From: Oscillatoriales cyanobacterium
GTDB lineage: Bacteria > Cyanobacteriota > Cyanobacteriia > Cyanobacteriales > Microcoleaceae
Direction of reading: 5' to 3'
Assembly: GCA_004292745.1 (NCBI GenBank)
Contig: RDXH01000073.1
Location: 1 to 44,570, forward strand
DNA: 44,570 nucleotides
The notes beneath the pieces were generated by a model that saw nothing but the letters and a program-made list of their open reading frames with translations, had not been told where the DNA came from and searched no databases. Both the position numbers and the translations under genes were made by a program. This document shows, one piece after another, positions 8,404 to 16,734 of the stretch (position 1 is its first letter; each line of letters starts with the position of its first letter).

Positions 8404-9603
8404 TCAATGGCTTAAACCCTGATCCGCAGAGGATTTTTGCTTTAGGATCGCCACTTGATGTTTCTGGCCGCTGGATTTCACTTGAAAAACTGTAGATCTC
8501 GACTGCAAATATTTTAGCAAGCTGGAATTTTTACCCAAAAAACCTTTCACAATTACATCGGCATTAGATTTATATTTATCCAAAAAATCTTTCTGAATTC
8601 TCACCAGACTAACAGTATTCTGGTGCAACTCATTTTTGGCAGATTCAATTATTTCTATAATTTTATTTTGAAAAACATCCAGAGAATCAATAGTAGGGGA
8701 ATTGACAACAGGAACGAGTTCTATATCCGGTTTTTGGGCAACATTTTGCTCGACAACAACCGTCGCCAAAGGCGATTGCGACACCGGAGAAACTTGCGGT
8801 TGTGCCGACTCCGCAACTGTTACTGCATGAGAATTCACAGAATTAAAAGCAATAGTATGGCGCTCTTTAAAAAACTGAGCCACCCTCGAAAATCGAGCTA
8901 TACGCTCGTCAATAGATTTATGTTCAGCCTGTAATAATTCTGCAACTTGATGAGCCAATTCCTCAAAACTAGGGATTTCCATTTCCCTTTCGCAAGAATA
9001 GTGATTAGTATCACCAGTCTGACAGTTTTCTACAGACAACACAGCATTTTTTCGTCGCACCCGAAACACAGTCAATCCCTGATTTTGCAACTGATTGCAA
9101 AGATGATTTAACAAACCATCCGAAGAACAAACAAAAACTTCTCGCACATCGCGATATCGATATAAAATAGCAGCACCAAAGGCAATCATTTTACCATCAG
9201 CACTATTAGCACCGCCCGGAACATGAATCAGCTCATAACCGCGGTCGTAAAGTTCCGCATCCAACTTCCCCGTACTCGGATTTTTCCAGTTAGCAAAAGC
9301 AACTTTAACTTGCAGAGGATAGGGGCACAAACTCGCTAAGAATTGTTCTGTATTAACATTAAGTTTCAGATTTTCAGCATCTAACAGCAAAATCGCAATC
9401 CCGCAGGACTTTGTGGTGGTTGCAGGGGCGATTTCCTGGGGGATAGCTGCGCTTAATTCACTTTCGGTGAATTCGCGACTGAAAGACTGTGGCCCTGGCG
9501 CCTCAAAGAATTGTTTGCGGCAAGCCTTGCAAAGATATCGCTGGCGACCGTTGGGACGGCCGTTCTTACGGAGTTGGTCAGATTCGCATCTTGGACATTT
9601 CAT
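8404..9603 (-). CDS. Zinc-ribbon / NYN-domain / LOTUS fusion protein, putative RNase
   Basis: 399 residues from the ATG at 9603 (MKCPRCESDQ); a TTG 36 bases upstream is possible but would precede the zinc motif with unrelated residues. Residues 3-28 form a zinc ribbon (CPRC ... CKAC) followed by KQF, the type found at the N-terminus of IS1-like transposases. The NYN domain (about 68-180) has its acidic residues in LLLDAEN (about D75), NSADGK (about D136) and CSSD (about D162). A LOTUS-like domain occupies the last ~75 residues. It is a paralogue of 1029-2435 with a different N-terminus. Probable RNA cleavage; target unknown. It lies upstream of the pst promoter on the same strand. Confidence 0.8.
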   Translation of the reverse strand: MKCPRCESDQLRKNGRPNGRQRYLCKACRKQFFEAPGPQSFSREFTESELSAAIPQEIAPATTTKSCGIAILLLDAENLKLNVNTEQFLASLCPYPLQVKVAFANWKNPSTGKLDAELYDRGYELIHVPGGANSADGKMIAFGAAILYRYRDVREVFVCSSDGLLNHLCNQLQNQGLTVFRVRRKNAVLSVENCQTGDTNHYSCEREMEIPSFEELAHQVAELLQAEHKSIDERIARFSRVAQFFKERHTIAFNSVNSHAVTVAESAQPQVSPVSQSPLATVVVEQNVAQKPDIELVPVVNSPTIDSLDVFQNKIIEIIESAKNELHQNTVSLVRIQKDFLDKYKSNADVIVKGFLGKNSSLLKYLQSRSTVFQVKSSGQKHQVAILKQKSSADQGLSH

Positions 9604-9787
9604 GTAACCATTATTGCAGCCTGCTCCCGAACTCAACAAGGCATTACCTATCTTCTTCTTGCTCTTCCTTCGCGCCCTTCGCGTCTTCGCGGTTCGTTAA
9701 ATAGATATTCTTTGAGCGGTTCAAGAGTAACTTGTGGCAGTCGATCGCCCCATAATAGTAAAAGAAACTTAACAATTATTAAAAAAA

Positions 9788-11296
9788 ATGGCAAGAGACT
9801 TGCGAGGATTCCTCAAACTACTCGAAGAACGGGGACAACTGCGCCGGATTAGCGCCTTAGTCGATTCCGACCTAGAAATTGCCGAAATTTCCAACCAAAT
9901 GCTGCAAAAAGGCGGCCCAGGCTTGCTGTTTGAAAACGTCAAAGGGGCAGAATTCCCGGTGGCGATTAACCTGCTGGGCACGGAAGAACGGGTTTGCTGG
10001 GCGATGAACATGGAAAAGCCGATCGAACTAGAAGAGCTCGGCAAAAAATTAGGAATGCTACAACAGCCCAAACCGCCGAAAAAGATTTCCCAAGCCATAG
10101 AATTCGGCAAAGTGCTGTTTGACGTAGTGAAAGCGAAACCAGGCCGCGACTTTTTCCCCGCTTGTCAGCAAGTGGTAATTGAGGGAGAAGGGCTCGATTT
10201 GAACAAAATCCCGATGATTCGCCCCTATCCGGGAGACGCGGGCAAAATTATCACTTTGGGTTTGGTAATTACTAAAGATTGCGAAACCGGCACGCCAAAT
10301 GTGGGGGTTTATCGCTTACAGTTGCAGTCAAAAAATACCATGACTGTCCACTGGTTATCGGTGCGGGGAGGGGCGCGGCACTTGCGGAAAGCGGCGCAGG
10401 CTGGTAAAAAGTTGGAAGTGGCGATCGCCCTTGGAGTCGATCCACTGATTATCCTCGCAGCAGCAACCCCAATTCCTGTAGACTTATCCGAATGGTTATT
10501 TGCGGGACTTTACGGCGGTTCCGGCGTAAGTTTAGCGAAGTGCAAAACAGTAGATTTGGAAGTACCAGCAGACTCGGAAATCGTGTTAGAAGGAACGATT
10601 ACACCGGGGGAAGTTTTGCCAGACGGGCCCTTTGGCGATCACATGGGTTATTACGGCGGTGTCGAAGATTCGCCACTGGTACGATTCAATTGCATGACGC
10701 ACCGCAAAGACCCGATTTATCTGACCACATTTAGCGGCCGGCCACCGAAAGAAGAAGCGATGATGGCGATCGCCCTTAACCGCATTTATACCCCTATTTT
10801 GCGGCAGCAAGTATCGGAAATTGTCGATTTCTTCCTACCGATGGAAGCGCTAAGTTACAAAGCCGCCATTATCTCCATTGATAAAGCCTATCCCGGTCAA
10901 GCGCGTCGGGCTGCTTTAGCATTTTGGAGCGCATTACCGCAGTTTACTTACACCAAGTTTGTGATTGTTGTGGATAATAGTATCAACATTCGCGACCCGC
11001 GTCAAGTAGTGTGGGCAATTAGTTCTAAAGTCGATCCAGTTCGGGATGTATTTATTCTGCCGAATACGCCTTTTGATACGTTAGACTTTGCTAGTGAAAA
11101 GATTGGTTTGGGAGGCAGAATGGGGATTGATGCTACTACGAAGATGCCGCCGGAAACCGAGCACGAATGGGGTAAACCTTTGGAATCTGATCCTGATATG
11201 ACGGCGATGGTTCAGCGGCGTTGGGCTGAGTATGGTTTGGCTGATTTGAATTTGGGTGAAGTCGATCCGAATTTGTTTGGTTATGAGATGAGGTAA
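9788..11296 (+). CDS. ubiD: UbiD family decarboxylase
   Basis: A 502-residue protein, full length for UbiD/Fdc decarboxylases, which use prenylated FMN to remove CO2 from aromatic or unsaturated acids. The family hallmarks are LRRISALVDSDLEIAEI at the N-terminus, the prFMN/metal region around MTVHWLSVRGGARHL, and DGPFGDHMGYYGG, which carries catalytic acidic residues. In cyanobacteria a UbiD homologue is thought to act in plastoquinone synthesis, decarboxylating the prenylated 4-hydroxybenzoate; that pathway role is inference. It is divergent from the zinc-ribbon NYN gene across 184 bases that include a CTTCGCG-rich dispersed repeat. The start ATG has no clear ribosome site. Confidence 0.93.
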   Translation: MARDLRGFLKLLEERGQLRRISALVDSDLEIAEISNQMLQKGGPGLLFENVKGAEFPVAINLLGTEERVCWAMNMEKPIELEELGKKLGMLQQPKPPKKISQAIEFGKVLFDVVKAKPGRDFFPACQQVVIEGEGLDLNKIPMIRPYPGDAGKIITLGLVITKDCETGTPNVGVYRLQLQSKNTMTVHWLSVRGGARHLRKAAQAGKKLEVAIALGVDPLIILAAATPIPVDLSEWLFAGLYGGSGVSLAKCKTVDLEVPADSEIVLEGTITPGEVLPDGPFGDHMGYYGGVEDSPLVRFNCMTHRKDPIYLTTFSGRPPKEEAMMAIALNRIYTPILRQQVSEIVDFFLPMEALSYKAAIISIDKAYPGQARRAALAFWSALPQFTYTKFVIVVDNSINIRDPRQVVWAISSKVDPVRDVFILPNTPFDTLDFASEKIGLGGRMGIDATTKMPPETEHEWGKPLESDPDMTAMVQRRWAEYGLADLNLGEVDPNLFGYEMR

Positions 11297-11361
11297 GGAC
11301 TTAGGCCTTGACCATTGTTGTCAACTTAACTTAAACCTTGAGTATCTCTTGTTTGTATCAA

Positions 11362-11455
11362 AGTCTAGATCCCCCCTAACCCCCCTTAATAAGGGGGGGA
11401 CAAGAAATATCCTCAAAGTCCCCCTTCTTAAGGGGGATTTAGGGGGATCTAGACT
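11362..11455. repeat. Nested inverted repeat of C/G-runs (AGTCTAGATCCCCC ... GGGGGATCTAGACT)
   Basis: The outer arms AGTCTAGATCCCCC and GGGGGATCTAGACT enclose two inner hairpins made of CCCCCCTTA/TAAGGGGGG and CCCCCTTCTTAAGGGGG. It belongs to a C/G-run family seen again near 15045-15072, 24876-24915, 32787-32815, 36791-36820 and 41104-41178. It lies in the 475-base spacer between ubiD and the Uma2 gene. That spacer holds this repeat, the hairpin at 11633-11694 and the Uma2 ribosome site; no gene is visible in it. Confidence 0.75.
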
Positions 11456-11632
11456 TAGTGTAAAAACGAGATTTCTCAAGGCTTTTAGGCTTAAGTTGAC
11501 ACTCCTTGGGCATTTCCTTGTTATCAATACCAAAGAAGAAGAAAGGTGGAAAGAATAGGGATTGAAAATTTTGGCGATTTTTGGAATGGGCGATCGAATT
11601 GAGTGCGATCGAGATTTACGCACTCCGACAAA

Positions 11633-11694
11633 GAAACCGGGTTTTTTGCAGTTTTGCTGACTGTAGCGAAGTTTTATCGAAAAAACCCGGTTTC
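11633..11694. repeat. Long hairpin GAAACCGGGTTTTTT ... AAAAAACCCGGTTTC
   Basis: Perfect 15-base arms enclose a 32-base loop. On either strand the stem ends in a T-rich or A-rich run, so it could terminate transcription in both directions. The AAACCGGGTTT core is a common dispersed motif in filamentous cyanobacteria; partial AACCGGGTT-like and ATCGGGTTT-like sequences recur at 22905 and 27465. It lies 80 bases upstream of the Uma2 gene. Confidence 0.65.
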
Positions 11695-11771
11695 TGGTCA
11701 CTCATATGTAAGTTCTATTCTGGATTTTGATAAACTGAGAGTAATGTTTTTTGCCGGGAGGCAAGTTTATT

Positions 11772-12428
11772 ATGTCTCTTGCTAAAGATTTAGAGTACAC
11801 AGACGAACTACGAGAAGTAATAGTAGTTCCACCTGCTGATTTATGGAGTGATGAGCTACCTTTGGAAAGTGATTTACATCGGCTGCAAATGCAGCTACTT
11901 ATCGATTGTCTGGTTTGGCTGTGGCGAAGTCGCAACGATTTTTATGCCAGTGGGAACTTGACAATTTATTATAGTCCCCAACAAATTAAGTCGCAGGATT
12001 TTCGCGGGCCTGATTTTTTTGTTGTTTTGGGAACGGAACGCAAACCTCGTAAAAGTTGGGTTGTTTGGGCTGAAAACGGTCAGTATCCTAATGTAATTGT
12101 AGAAATTATTTCTCCGAGTACAGCGGAAGTTGACAAGGGGTTGAAGAAAAACATCTATCAGAATATTTTTCGGACACCGGAGTATTTTTGGTTTGAGCCG
12201 AATGGGTTGGAGTTAGCTGGTTTTCTTTTAGTTGGTGGTCAATATCAAACGTTAGAAACTAATCCTCAAGGTTGGCTGTGGAGTGAGCAGTTAGAGTTAT
12301 TTTTAGGGGTGCAAAATGGTCAGTTGCGCTTTTTTATGAAGGAAGGGCAATTGGTTCCGACTCCGGCAGAAATTGCTGAAACTTTGGCGGCGCAATTGCG
12401 GGATTTAGGTATTGAACCGAATGCTTGA
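11772..12428 (+). CDS. Uma2-family (DUF820) putative endonuclease
   Basis: 218 residues from the ATG at 11772, which is preceded by GGGAGG; a TTG 21 bases earlier is less likely. A PD-(D/E)xK-like core is visible: the Asp in FRGPDFFVVLG, the Glu in VIVEIISPSTAE, and the Lys pair in KGLKKNIYQNI. Uma2 proteins occur in very many copies in filamentous cyanobacteria and are predicted restriction-fold nucleases with poorly known roles. The C-terminal region (EIAETLAAQLRDLGIEPN) is the usual helical tail. It is a single gene, convergent with the kinase-FGE gene and separated from it by a pair of hairpin repeats. Confidence 0.85.
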   Translation: MSLAKDLEYTDELREVIVVPPADLWSDELPLESDLHRLQMQLLIDCLVWLWRSRNDFYASGNLTIYYSPQQIKSQDFRGPDFFVVLGTERKPRKSWVVWAENGQYPNVIVEIISPSTAEVDKGLKKNIYQNIFRTPEYFWFEPNGLELAGFLLVGGQYQTLETNPQGWLWSEQLELFLGVQNGQLRFFMKEGQLVPTPAEIAETLAAQLRDLGIEPNA

Positions 12429-12434
12429 ATGTGA

Positions 12435-12505
12435 GCGATCGGGCCAGGGCGGGTTTATGATGTTGTTGGTTTCCCCCATAGATGGTTGGTAAAACCCGCC
12501 CCTAC
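12435..12505. repeat. GGGCGGGTT hairpin repeat, copy 2
   Basis: A 71-base unit starting GCGATCGGGCCAGGGCGGG and ending AACCCGCCCCTAC. It matches the unit at 12709-12779 at 70 of 71 positions (a single G/C change in the centre), so the duplication is recent or maintained by conversion. It starts 7 bases after the Uma2 stop codon. Confidence 0.85.
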
Positions 12506-12581
12506 GGCTTTCTTGTCTCACAGGAATAGTGTCGGGAAACATTTGATTAATCTCGTGTTTAATACCCTTGATTCTTCGGTA

Positions 12582-12640
12582 GGGGCGGGTTTTACAAATA
12601 ATATTTGAGACAAACCAACAATCTGTATAAACCCGCCCCC
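12582..12640. repeat. GGGGCGGGTT hairpin repeat, copy 3
   Basis: GGGGCGGGTTTTAC and TATAAACCCGCCCC arms flank AACCAACAATCT. In layout it resembles copy 1 (3973-4028) rather than copies 2 and 4. The reading frame of the kinase-FGE gene terminates inside this unit (stop at 12592-12594), so part of the protein tail is translated repeat. Confidence 0.8.
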
Positions 12641-14802
12641 ACCCAACCAATAACCCCGATTAACTTGATTGGCGACCCCAAAAAATGCCGATTAAAAAAT
12701 GCAGATTTGCGATCGGGCCAGGGCGGGTTTATGATCTTGTTGGTTTCCCCCATAGATGGTTGGTAAAACCCGCCCCTACAGCCCCTGAACTTGATATCAC
12801 CCCCATTTTCCCAAAAAAATTTCGAGCGCGCTGACGCGCGCAAAAGGGTAAAGAGGAAAGAGGGAAAAGGGAAAAAGGGCAAAAGAGTAGAGAAGAGTCC
12901 TCGCGGGAGACTACAGCACAGAACCGCCGAAAACCTGTAACGAAGAGCACTACGGCAAAAGACCGCATCGTTGTACCAGGAGCCGCCACGCTGCACTCGG
13001 TTATTATCTGTTCCAGTTTCCCAAGAACTTCCGTCAGTCGGTGCGCCACTATAATTACCATGCCATTTATCGCTGCACCATTCCCAAACATTCCCGTGCA
13101 TATCGTATAAACCAAAGGAATTCGGCGGAAAACTCCCCACATCCGTTGTTTGTTGACGGTAAAGTCCCTTCGGCGCAGCACCGTAGGGATAATTGCCGTC
13201 ATAATTAACTAATTCCGGCGTAATCGTGTCACCAAAATAGAAAGGTGTTGTAGTTCCCGCGCGACAAGCATATTCCCATTCGGCTTCCGAAGGTAAACGA
13301 TAACTCTTGCCTGTTTTTTGAGTAAGTTTGCGACAGAATTCCACAGCCTCATCCCAACTTACATTTTCTACAGGACGTTTCGCGCCTTTAAAACGAGATG
13401 GGTTATTTCCCATCACTGCTTGGTATTGTGCTTGAGTGACTTCATATTTACCCATAAAAAAAGGGGCCACAGTAACAGTACGCTGCGGCCCTTCATCGCT
13501 ACTTCGCCCTGCTTCCGTACTGGGGGAACCCATCACGAAACTGCCTCCTGGAATTGCTATCATGTCTATAGTGATGCCATCACCGAGATTATCTGTAAAA
13601 ACCCGTGCTTGTCCTTGACTGCGGTTAGCAATCTGCCCCGTTGAGTTGACTGTCACTGTTGCAAAATCAAAAGTTGGTAAACTATTGGCAGATGGTTTTG
13701 GCGCTGGAGTTTCTGGTGGGGGTTTTGGGGATTCTTGTTGAGGTGGTAAACTGCTTACTGGCGAATCGTCTGATGGAGGTGGAAAACTGGGTGAAGATGA
13801 GGAAGATTTGTTGTTCAACAAATTTTGACTGAGCACGGCTAATGCAAATCCGCCTCCAGCAAAACCCACTAATTGTAATAAACCTCGCCTTGTCGTATTA
13901 GTTGAAATGATTGTCGGGGGAACAGGTGGCGGTGGAGGAGTTGGTGTCGGTGGTGTCGGTGGCGATAAAGATAAAAGTGCTTGCAAAGCTTCCCCTGCAT
14001 TCTGATAACGCTGACTGAAATGGTCGCGCACCATTTTCTCTAAAACATCCGCAAATCTAGGGTCAATTCTTGGCACTAAATGCCGCCAAATTACTTCCCC
14101 AGTCATCGGATCTTCCTGCAATAGTTGCGGGGGAATTCCTGTTAATGCTTGAATCCCAATCATCCCCACAGCATAGACATCGCTGCACAATTTTGGTTTA
14201 CCTTTAGCTTGTTCGCTGGGTGCATATCCGGGAGTGCCTATAGCTATTGTTGTCGTGACATTTCCATTAACATTCACAATTAATTGATTGATTTCCCTAA
14301 CTGCACCAAAGTCAATCAAGACTATTTTACCATCTTGGCGGCGGCGCATTAAATTCGCTGGTTTAATATCTCGATGAATAACGGCATTTGGTTGGTGTTC
14401 GTGAGGAACTGTTAAAACTTCTAAGATGTTTTTTAATAAGGTAATAACGTAGGATTCGCTTAACTTTTTTCCGGCAACAATCTCTGTGTTTAAATCATGT
14501 CCATCTATGAATTCTTGAACTAAATAGAATTCGCCATTTTCTTCAATGTGAGCAAACAAAGTCGGAATTTGCGGACATTGCTTGCCTAAATTGTACAAAA
14601 CTTGTGCTTCGATATCGAACAACTTTCGGGCTAGCTGTAAGACAACGGGACGATTGTCTTTGGGTTTCAGGTGTTTGACGACGCAGTGGGGTTTTCCGGG
14701 TAAGTCTAAATCTTTGGCTAGGTAGGTGTCGCCAAAGCCACCACCCGCCAAGAATTTGATTATTTGGTAGCGTTTGCGGAGGATTGTACCTGTGGAAATC
14801 AT
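12592..14802 (-). CDS. Ser/Thr protein kinase fused to an FGE-sulfatase domain; damaged 3' end
   Basis: 736 residues as read. The kinase domain (10-280) has GGGFGDTY, Lys43 in [16 protein letters not shown] (Asp145), DFG (Asp164) and [10 protein letters not shown], so it should be active. A Pro-rich linker leads to [14 protein letters not shown] and a membrane anchor (306-325), then another low-complexity linker. An FGE-sulfatase (C-type-lectin-fold) domain runs from 415 ([10 protein letters not shown]) through WEWCSD to [19 protein letters not shown] (606-623). After this, family members continue about ten residues to a GFRV-type strand; here that strand is absent in frame, while GFRRFC occurs in a neighbouring frame. 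Residues after ~660 are translated spacer and repeats. Kinase inside, FGE domain probably outside; ligand unknown. Confidence 0.85.
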   Translation of the reverse strand: MISTGTILRKRYQIIKFLAGGGFGDTYLAKDLDLPGKPHCVVKHLKPKDNRPVVLQLARKLFDIEAQVLYNLGKQCPQIPTLFAHIEENGEFYLVQEFIDGHDLNTEIVAGKKLSESYVITLLKNILEVLTVPHEHQPNAVIHRDIKPANLMRRRQDGKIVLIDFGAVREINQLIVNVNGNVTTTIAIGTPGYAPSEQAKGKPKLCSDVYAVGMIGIQALTGIPPQLLQEDPMTGEVIWRHLVPRIDPRFADVLEKMVRDHFSQRYQNAGEALQALLSLSPPTPPTPTPPPPPVPPTIISTNTTRRGLLQLVGFAGGGFALAVLSQNLLNNKSSSSSPSFPPPSDDSPVSSLPPQQESPKPPPETPAPKPSANSLPTFDFATVTVNSTGQIANRSQGQARVFTDNLGDGITIDMIAIPGGSFVMGSPSTEAGRSSDEGPQRTVTVAPFFMGKYEVTQAQYQAVMGNNPSRFKGAKRPVENVSWDEAVEFCRKLTQKTGKSYRLPSEAEWEYACRAGTTTPFYFGDTITPELVNYDGNYPYGAAPKGLYRQQTTDVGSFPPNSFGLYDMHGNVWEWCSDKWHGNYSGAPTDGSSWETGTDNNRVQRGGSWYNDAVFCRSALRYRFSAVLCCSLPRGLFSTLLPFFPFPSFLFTLLRASARSKFFWENGGDIKFRGCRGGFYQPSMGETNKIINPPWPDRKSAFFNRHFLGSPIKLIGVIGWVGAGLYRLLVCLKYYL
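12709..12779. repeat. GGGCGGGTT hairpin repeat, copy 4 (inside kinase-FGE reading frame)
   Basis: This 71-base unit is near-identical to 12435-12505 and lies within the read-through tail of the kinase-FGE frame. Its presence in coding frame supports the view that the natural C-terminus of that protein was upstream (near 12930) and that the present tail is not selected. Confidence 0.85.
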
Positions 14803-15102
14803 GGGCTGTCAGTAGGGGGGTGCAGATTAAGCTTATTTTGACACAATCTTTGTCTGAGTTTGTAGTTGCGCTGTCTTTGTCGCCCGGTTTGCAGTTGGAC
14901 TGTCTTTGCTGGGGGCAACTTTTTTACTTTATATGACGGCACGGATTCCCATTCTTTAATTATAGGTCAAGTTTGCAGAAAAATCAAGTATTCGATCGCC
15001 CATTAATACCAATTTCATGAAGTAGCGTGACATAGCTAACCCTCCCCAACCCCCCCTTGCTAAGGGGGGGCTTTGAACTGCATCTCTAGCAAATATTTAT
15101 GA

Positions 15103-15312
15103 AAACAGATATCTGGCATTTGCTGCCAGATTCCGGCAGGGGTTTAAACCCCTGCCTCATAGCGAAAGTCCTCTCAAAGAGGACTGAAGAAAGGATTGAA
15201 AAAAGGATTGAAATAGAGATTAATCGATCGCCTTGGAAGTCGTCTAAAGACGACTTGAGCTCTCTCGGCGGGGGTTTAAACCCCCGACGGACTGTTGCAA
15301 CAAGCGCAAAAA
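15103..15312. repeat. Multi-hairpin element, copy A
   Basis: Four hairpins in order: GGCAGGGG/CCCCTGCC around TTTAAA (15135-15156), AGTCCTCT/AGAGGACT (15167-15185), AAGTCGTCT/AGACGACTT (15237-15256) and CGGGGG/CCCCCG around TTTAAA (15269-15286). GAAAGGATTGAA-type linkers separate the second and third. The same four hairpins and linkers occur in 16397-16690 with compensating differences. It fills most of the 533-base spacer between the kinase-FGE start and the first HTH gene; the rest (14803-15085) has only a CCCCCCTTGCTAAGGGGGG repeat near 15045 and no gene. Confidence 0.85.
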
Positions 15313-15335
15313 ACCGACGCGAGCGACAAATCAGT

Positions 15336-15548
15336 TTATTGTTCCAAAATCTCAACCAAATCTTCGATCGCAATATCGAACGCACGCGCCATCTTGTCCA
15401 AAGCTGTGTAATCTACAGTTGCCATACCTGGAGAATTAGCATAGGTGGCGATCGTGGTATATGCAATACCTGTTCTGTTGGAGACTTCCCTTAGATTCCA
15501 ACCCTTCTCTTGAGCAAATTCTCGAACTCGCAGCCTAATTCGTCCCAT
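15336..15548 (-). CDS. XRE/Cro-type helix-turn-helix protein, tandem copy 1
   Basis: A 70-residue protein that is almost entirely one XRE-type HTH domain: RLRVREFAQEKGW, then LREVSNRTGIAYTTIATYA (the HTH), then a helix ending IAIEDLVEILEQ. It is the last of three tandem paralogues transcribed from the minus strand, about 76% identical to copy 2. It differs from the others most in the presumed recognition helix (AYTTIATYANSP) and has Gly41 where the others have Lys. It likely binds DNA as a dimer; antitoxin-like or phage-type repressors have this size, but no toxin is adjacent. Confidence 0.85.
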   Translation of the reverse strand: MGRIRLRVREFAQEKGWNLREVSNRTGIAYTTIATYANSPGMATVDYTALDKMARAFDIAIEDLVEILEQ

Positions 15549-15568
15549 ATTCCCAGCTAAAAATCAGC

Positions 15569-15781
15569 CTACTCTTCCAAAATCTCAACCAAATCTTCGA
15601 TCGCAATATCAAACACGCGAGCCATTTTGTTCAAAGCCGTATAATCCACAGTTGCCAGCTTGGGAGAATGGGCATAACTTCTAACGGTACTGTAAGGAAT
15701 GCCCGATCGCTCGGAAACTTCCTTTAATGTCCAACCCTTCTCTTGGGCTAGTTCTCGAACCCGCAACCGAATTAACCCCAT
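15569..15781 (-). CDS. XRE/Cro-type helix-turn-helix protein, tandem copy 2
   Basis: A 70-residue HTH protein, 77% identical to copy 3 and 76% to copy 1 by direct count. The recognition region reads PYSTVRSYAHSPKLATVDY. The gene begins exactly 233 bases from copies 1 and 3, with 20-base spacers that are themselves similar (CTGATTT ... GGGAA before each ATG), so gene plus spacer was duplicated as a unit. GCGGGAA or CTGGGAA just before the ATG is the only ribosome-site candidate. Confidence 0.85.
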   Translation of the reverse strand: MGLIRLRVRELAQEKGWTLKEVSERSGIPYSTVRSYAHSPKLATVDYTALNKMARVFDIAIEDLVEILEE

Positions 15782-15801
15782 TTTCCCGCTGACAAATCAG
15801 T

Positions 15802-16014
15802 TTACCGTTCCAAAACCTCAACCAAGTCTTCCACCATCACATCGAAGACTTCAGCAAGTTTCTGCAAAGCCGTATAGTCCACCGTTGCCATTTTGGGAGC
15901 TTGGGCGTATTTTTTAACCGTGCTGTAGGGAATTCCCGTTCTGTCAGAGACTTCTTTCAGCGTCCAACCCTTCTCCTCAGCTAGTTCTCGAACTCGCAAC
16001 CGAATTAATCCCAT
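15802..16014 (-). CDS. XRE/Cro-type helix-turn-helix protein, tandem copy 3 (promoter-proximal)
   Basis: A 70-residue HTH protein, first in the three-gene array. The recognition region is PYSTVKKYAQAPKMATVDY. The C-terminal helix (KLAEVFDVMVEDLVEVLER) is the most diverged of the three and may alter dimer choice. The 126 bases upstream (16015-16140) separate it from a divergent small gene and contain three GCGATCG sites; no clear promoter was recognised. It is probably co-transcribed with the other two. Confidence 0.85.
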   Translation of the reverse strand: MGLIRLRVRELAEEKGWTLKEVSDRTGIPYSTVKKYAQAPKMATVDYTALQKLAEVFDVMVEDLVEVLER

Positions 16015-16140
16015 TTATGCTTGACAGCAGCTATGCTCATATCTTTTAATAGATACAGATACAGCGATCGCCCTCGGACCTGAGAAATCTAGAGCGATCG
16101 CCTTTCATTCACCACCCACAAAAGTGGGAAGGATTTTCCT

Positions 16141-16383
16141 ATGATACCAAAAGAACCGACATATCGCGATCGACTTCAACCTTGGCATCTAATTCGCCAC
16201 CTCCCCAACTGTCAGCGGTTAACAGTCGCCCGCTTCGCCCGCCGCCGCGATGCCGAATCTTACCTCAATGCGCTGCGCCGCTTAATGCCCGCAGTCCCGC
16301 ATACAATCATTTTTGTGAATGCGGTGCCTGTGCTAGATGAAAACACCGTTCCAATTCCAACACAATTGGCGATCGAAGTTTAA
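16141..16383 (+). CDS. Small conserved-looking protein of unknown function
   Basis: An 80-residue protein beginning MIPKEPTYRDRLQPW, with GGAAGGA upstream of the ATG. It has a basic, Arg-rich middle (VARFARRRDAESYLNALRR) and ends in a hydrophobic-acidic stretch. There are no membrane segments and no motif I can name; the RLTVARFARRRDAESYL part resembles a short nucleic-acid-binding or packing helix. Normal HIP1 content and good codon use suggest a real gene. It is divergent from the HTH array and enclosed with it between the two multi-hairpin elements. Confidence 0.65.
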   Translation: MIPKEPTYRDRLQPWHLIRHLPNCQRLTVARFARRRDAESYLNALRRLMPAVPHTIIFVNAVPVLDENTVPIPTQLAIEV

Positions 16384-16396
16384 TGCGATCGAACTG

Positions 16397-16690
16397 ATAT
16401 CTTGCATTTGTTGTCACATTCCGGCAGGGATTTAAATCCCTGCCTCAAAGCAAAAGTCCACTTAAGTGGACTAAAGAAAGGATTGAAAAAAAGATTGAAA
16501 TAGAGATTTATCGATCGCCTTGGAAGTCGTCTTTAGACGACTTTAGCTCTCTCGGCGGGGGTTTAAACCCCCGACGGACTGAGGATTGAAACAGAGATTA
16601 ATCGATCGCCTTTTTCAGTCGTCTTCAGACGACTTTAGCTCTCTCGGCGGGGGTTTAAACCCCCGACGGACTGTGGCAATAAGTGCAAAA
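16397..16690. repeat. Multi-hairpin element, copy B with internal duplication
   Basis: Hairpins in order: GGCAGGGA/TCCCTGCC (16423-16444), AGTCCACTT/AAGTGGACT (16455-16472), AAGTCGTCT/AGACGACTT (16524-16543), CGGGGG/CCCCCG (16556-16573), then a second copy of the last two at 16617-16634 and 16648-16665. Linkers and the trailing GGCAATAAGTGCAAAA match copy A (GCAACAAGCGCAAAA). It fills most of the 392 bases between the small gene and the first DUF4058 leader. Confidence 0.85.
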
Positions 16691-16734
16691 TGTGCGATCG
16701 ATTAATCTCTTACAGCATTCGCGACAAAAACCTA

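Noticed and set aside
12405-12650. Minus-strand frame containing [14 protein letters not shown], also in the kinase-FGE tail
   Set aside because: The peptide is the translation of the 71-base hairpin repeat present at 12435 and 12709, not a conserved protein motif.
15099-15494. Plus-strand frame of 131 codons across the multi-hairpin element and HTH copy 1
   Set aside because: It runs antisense to a clear HTH gene and through hairpin repeats; no family resemblance.
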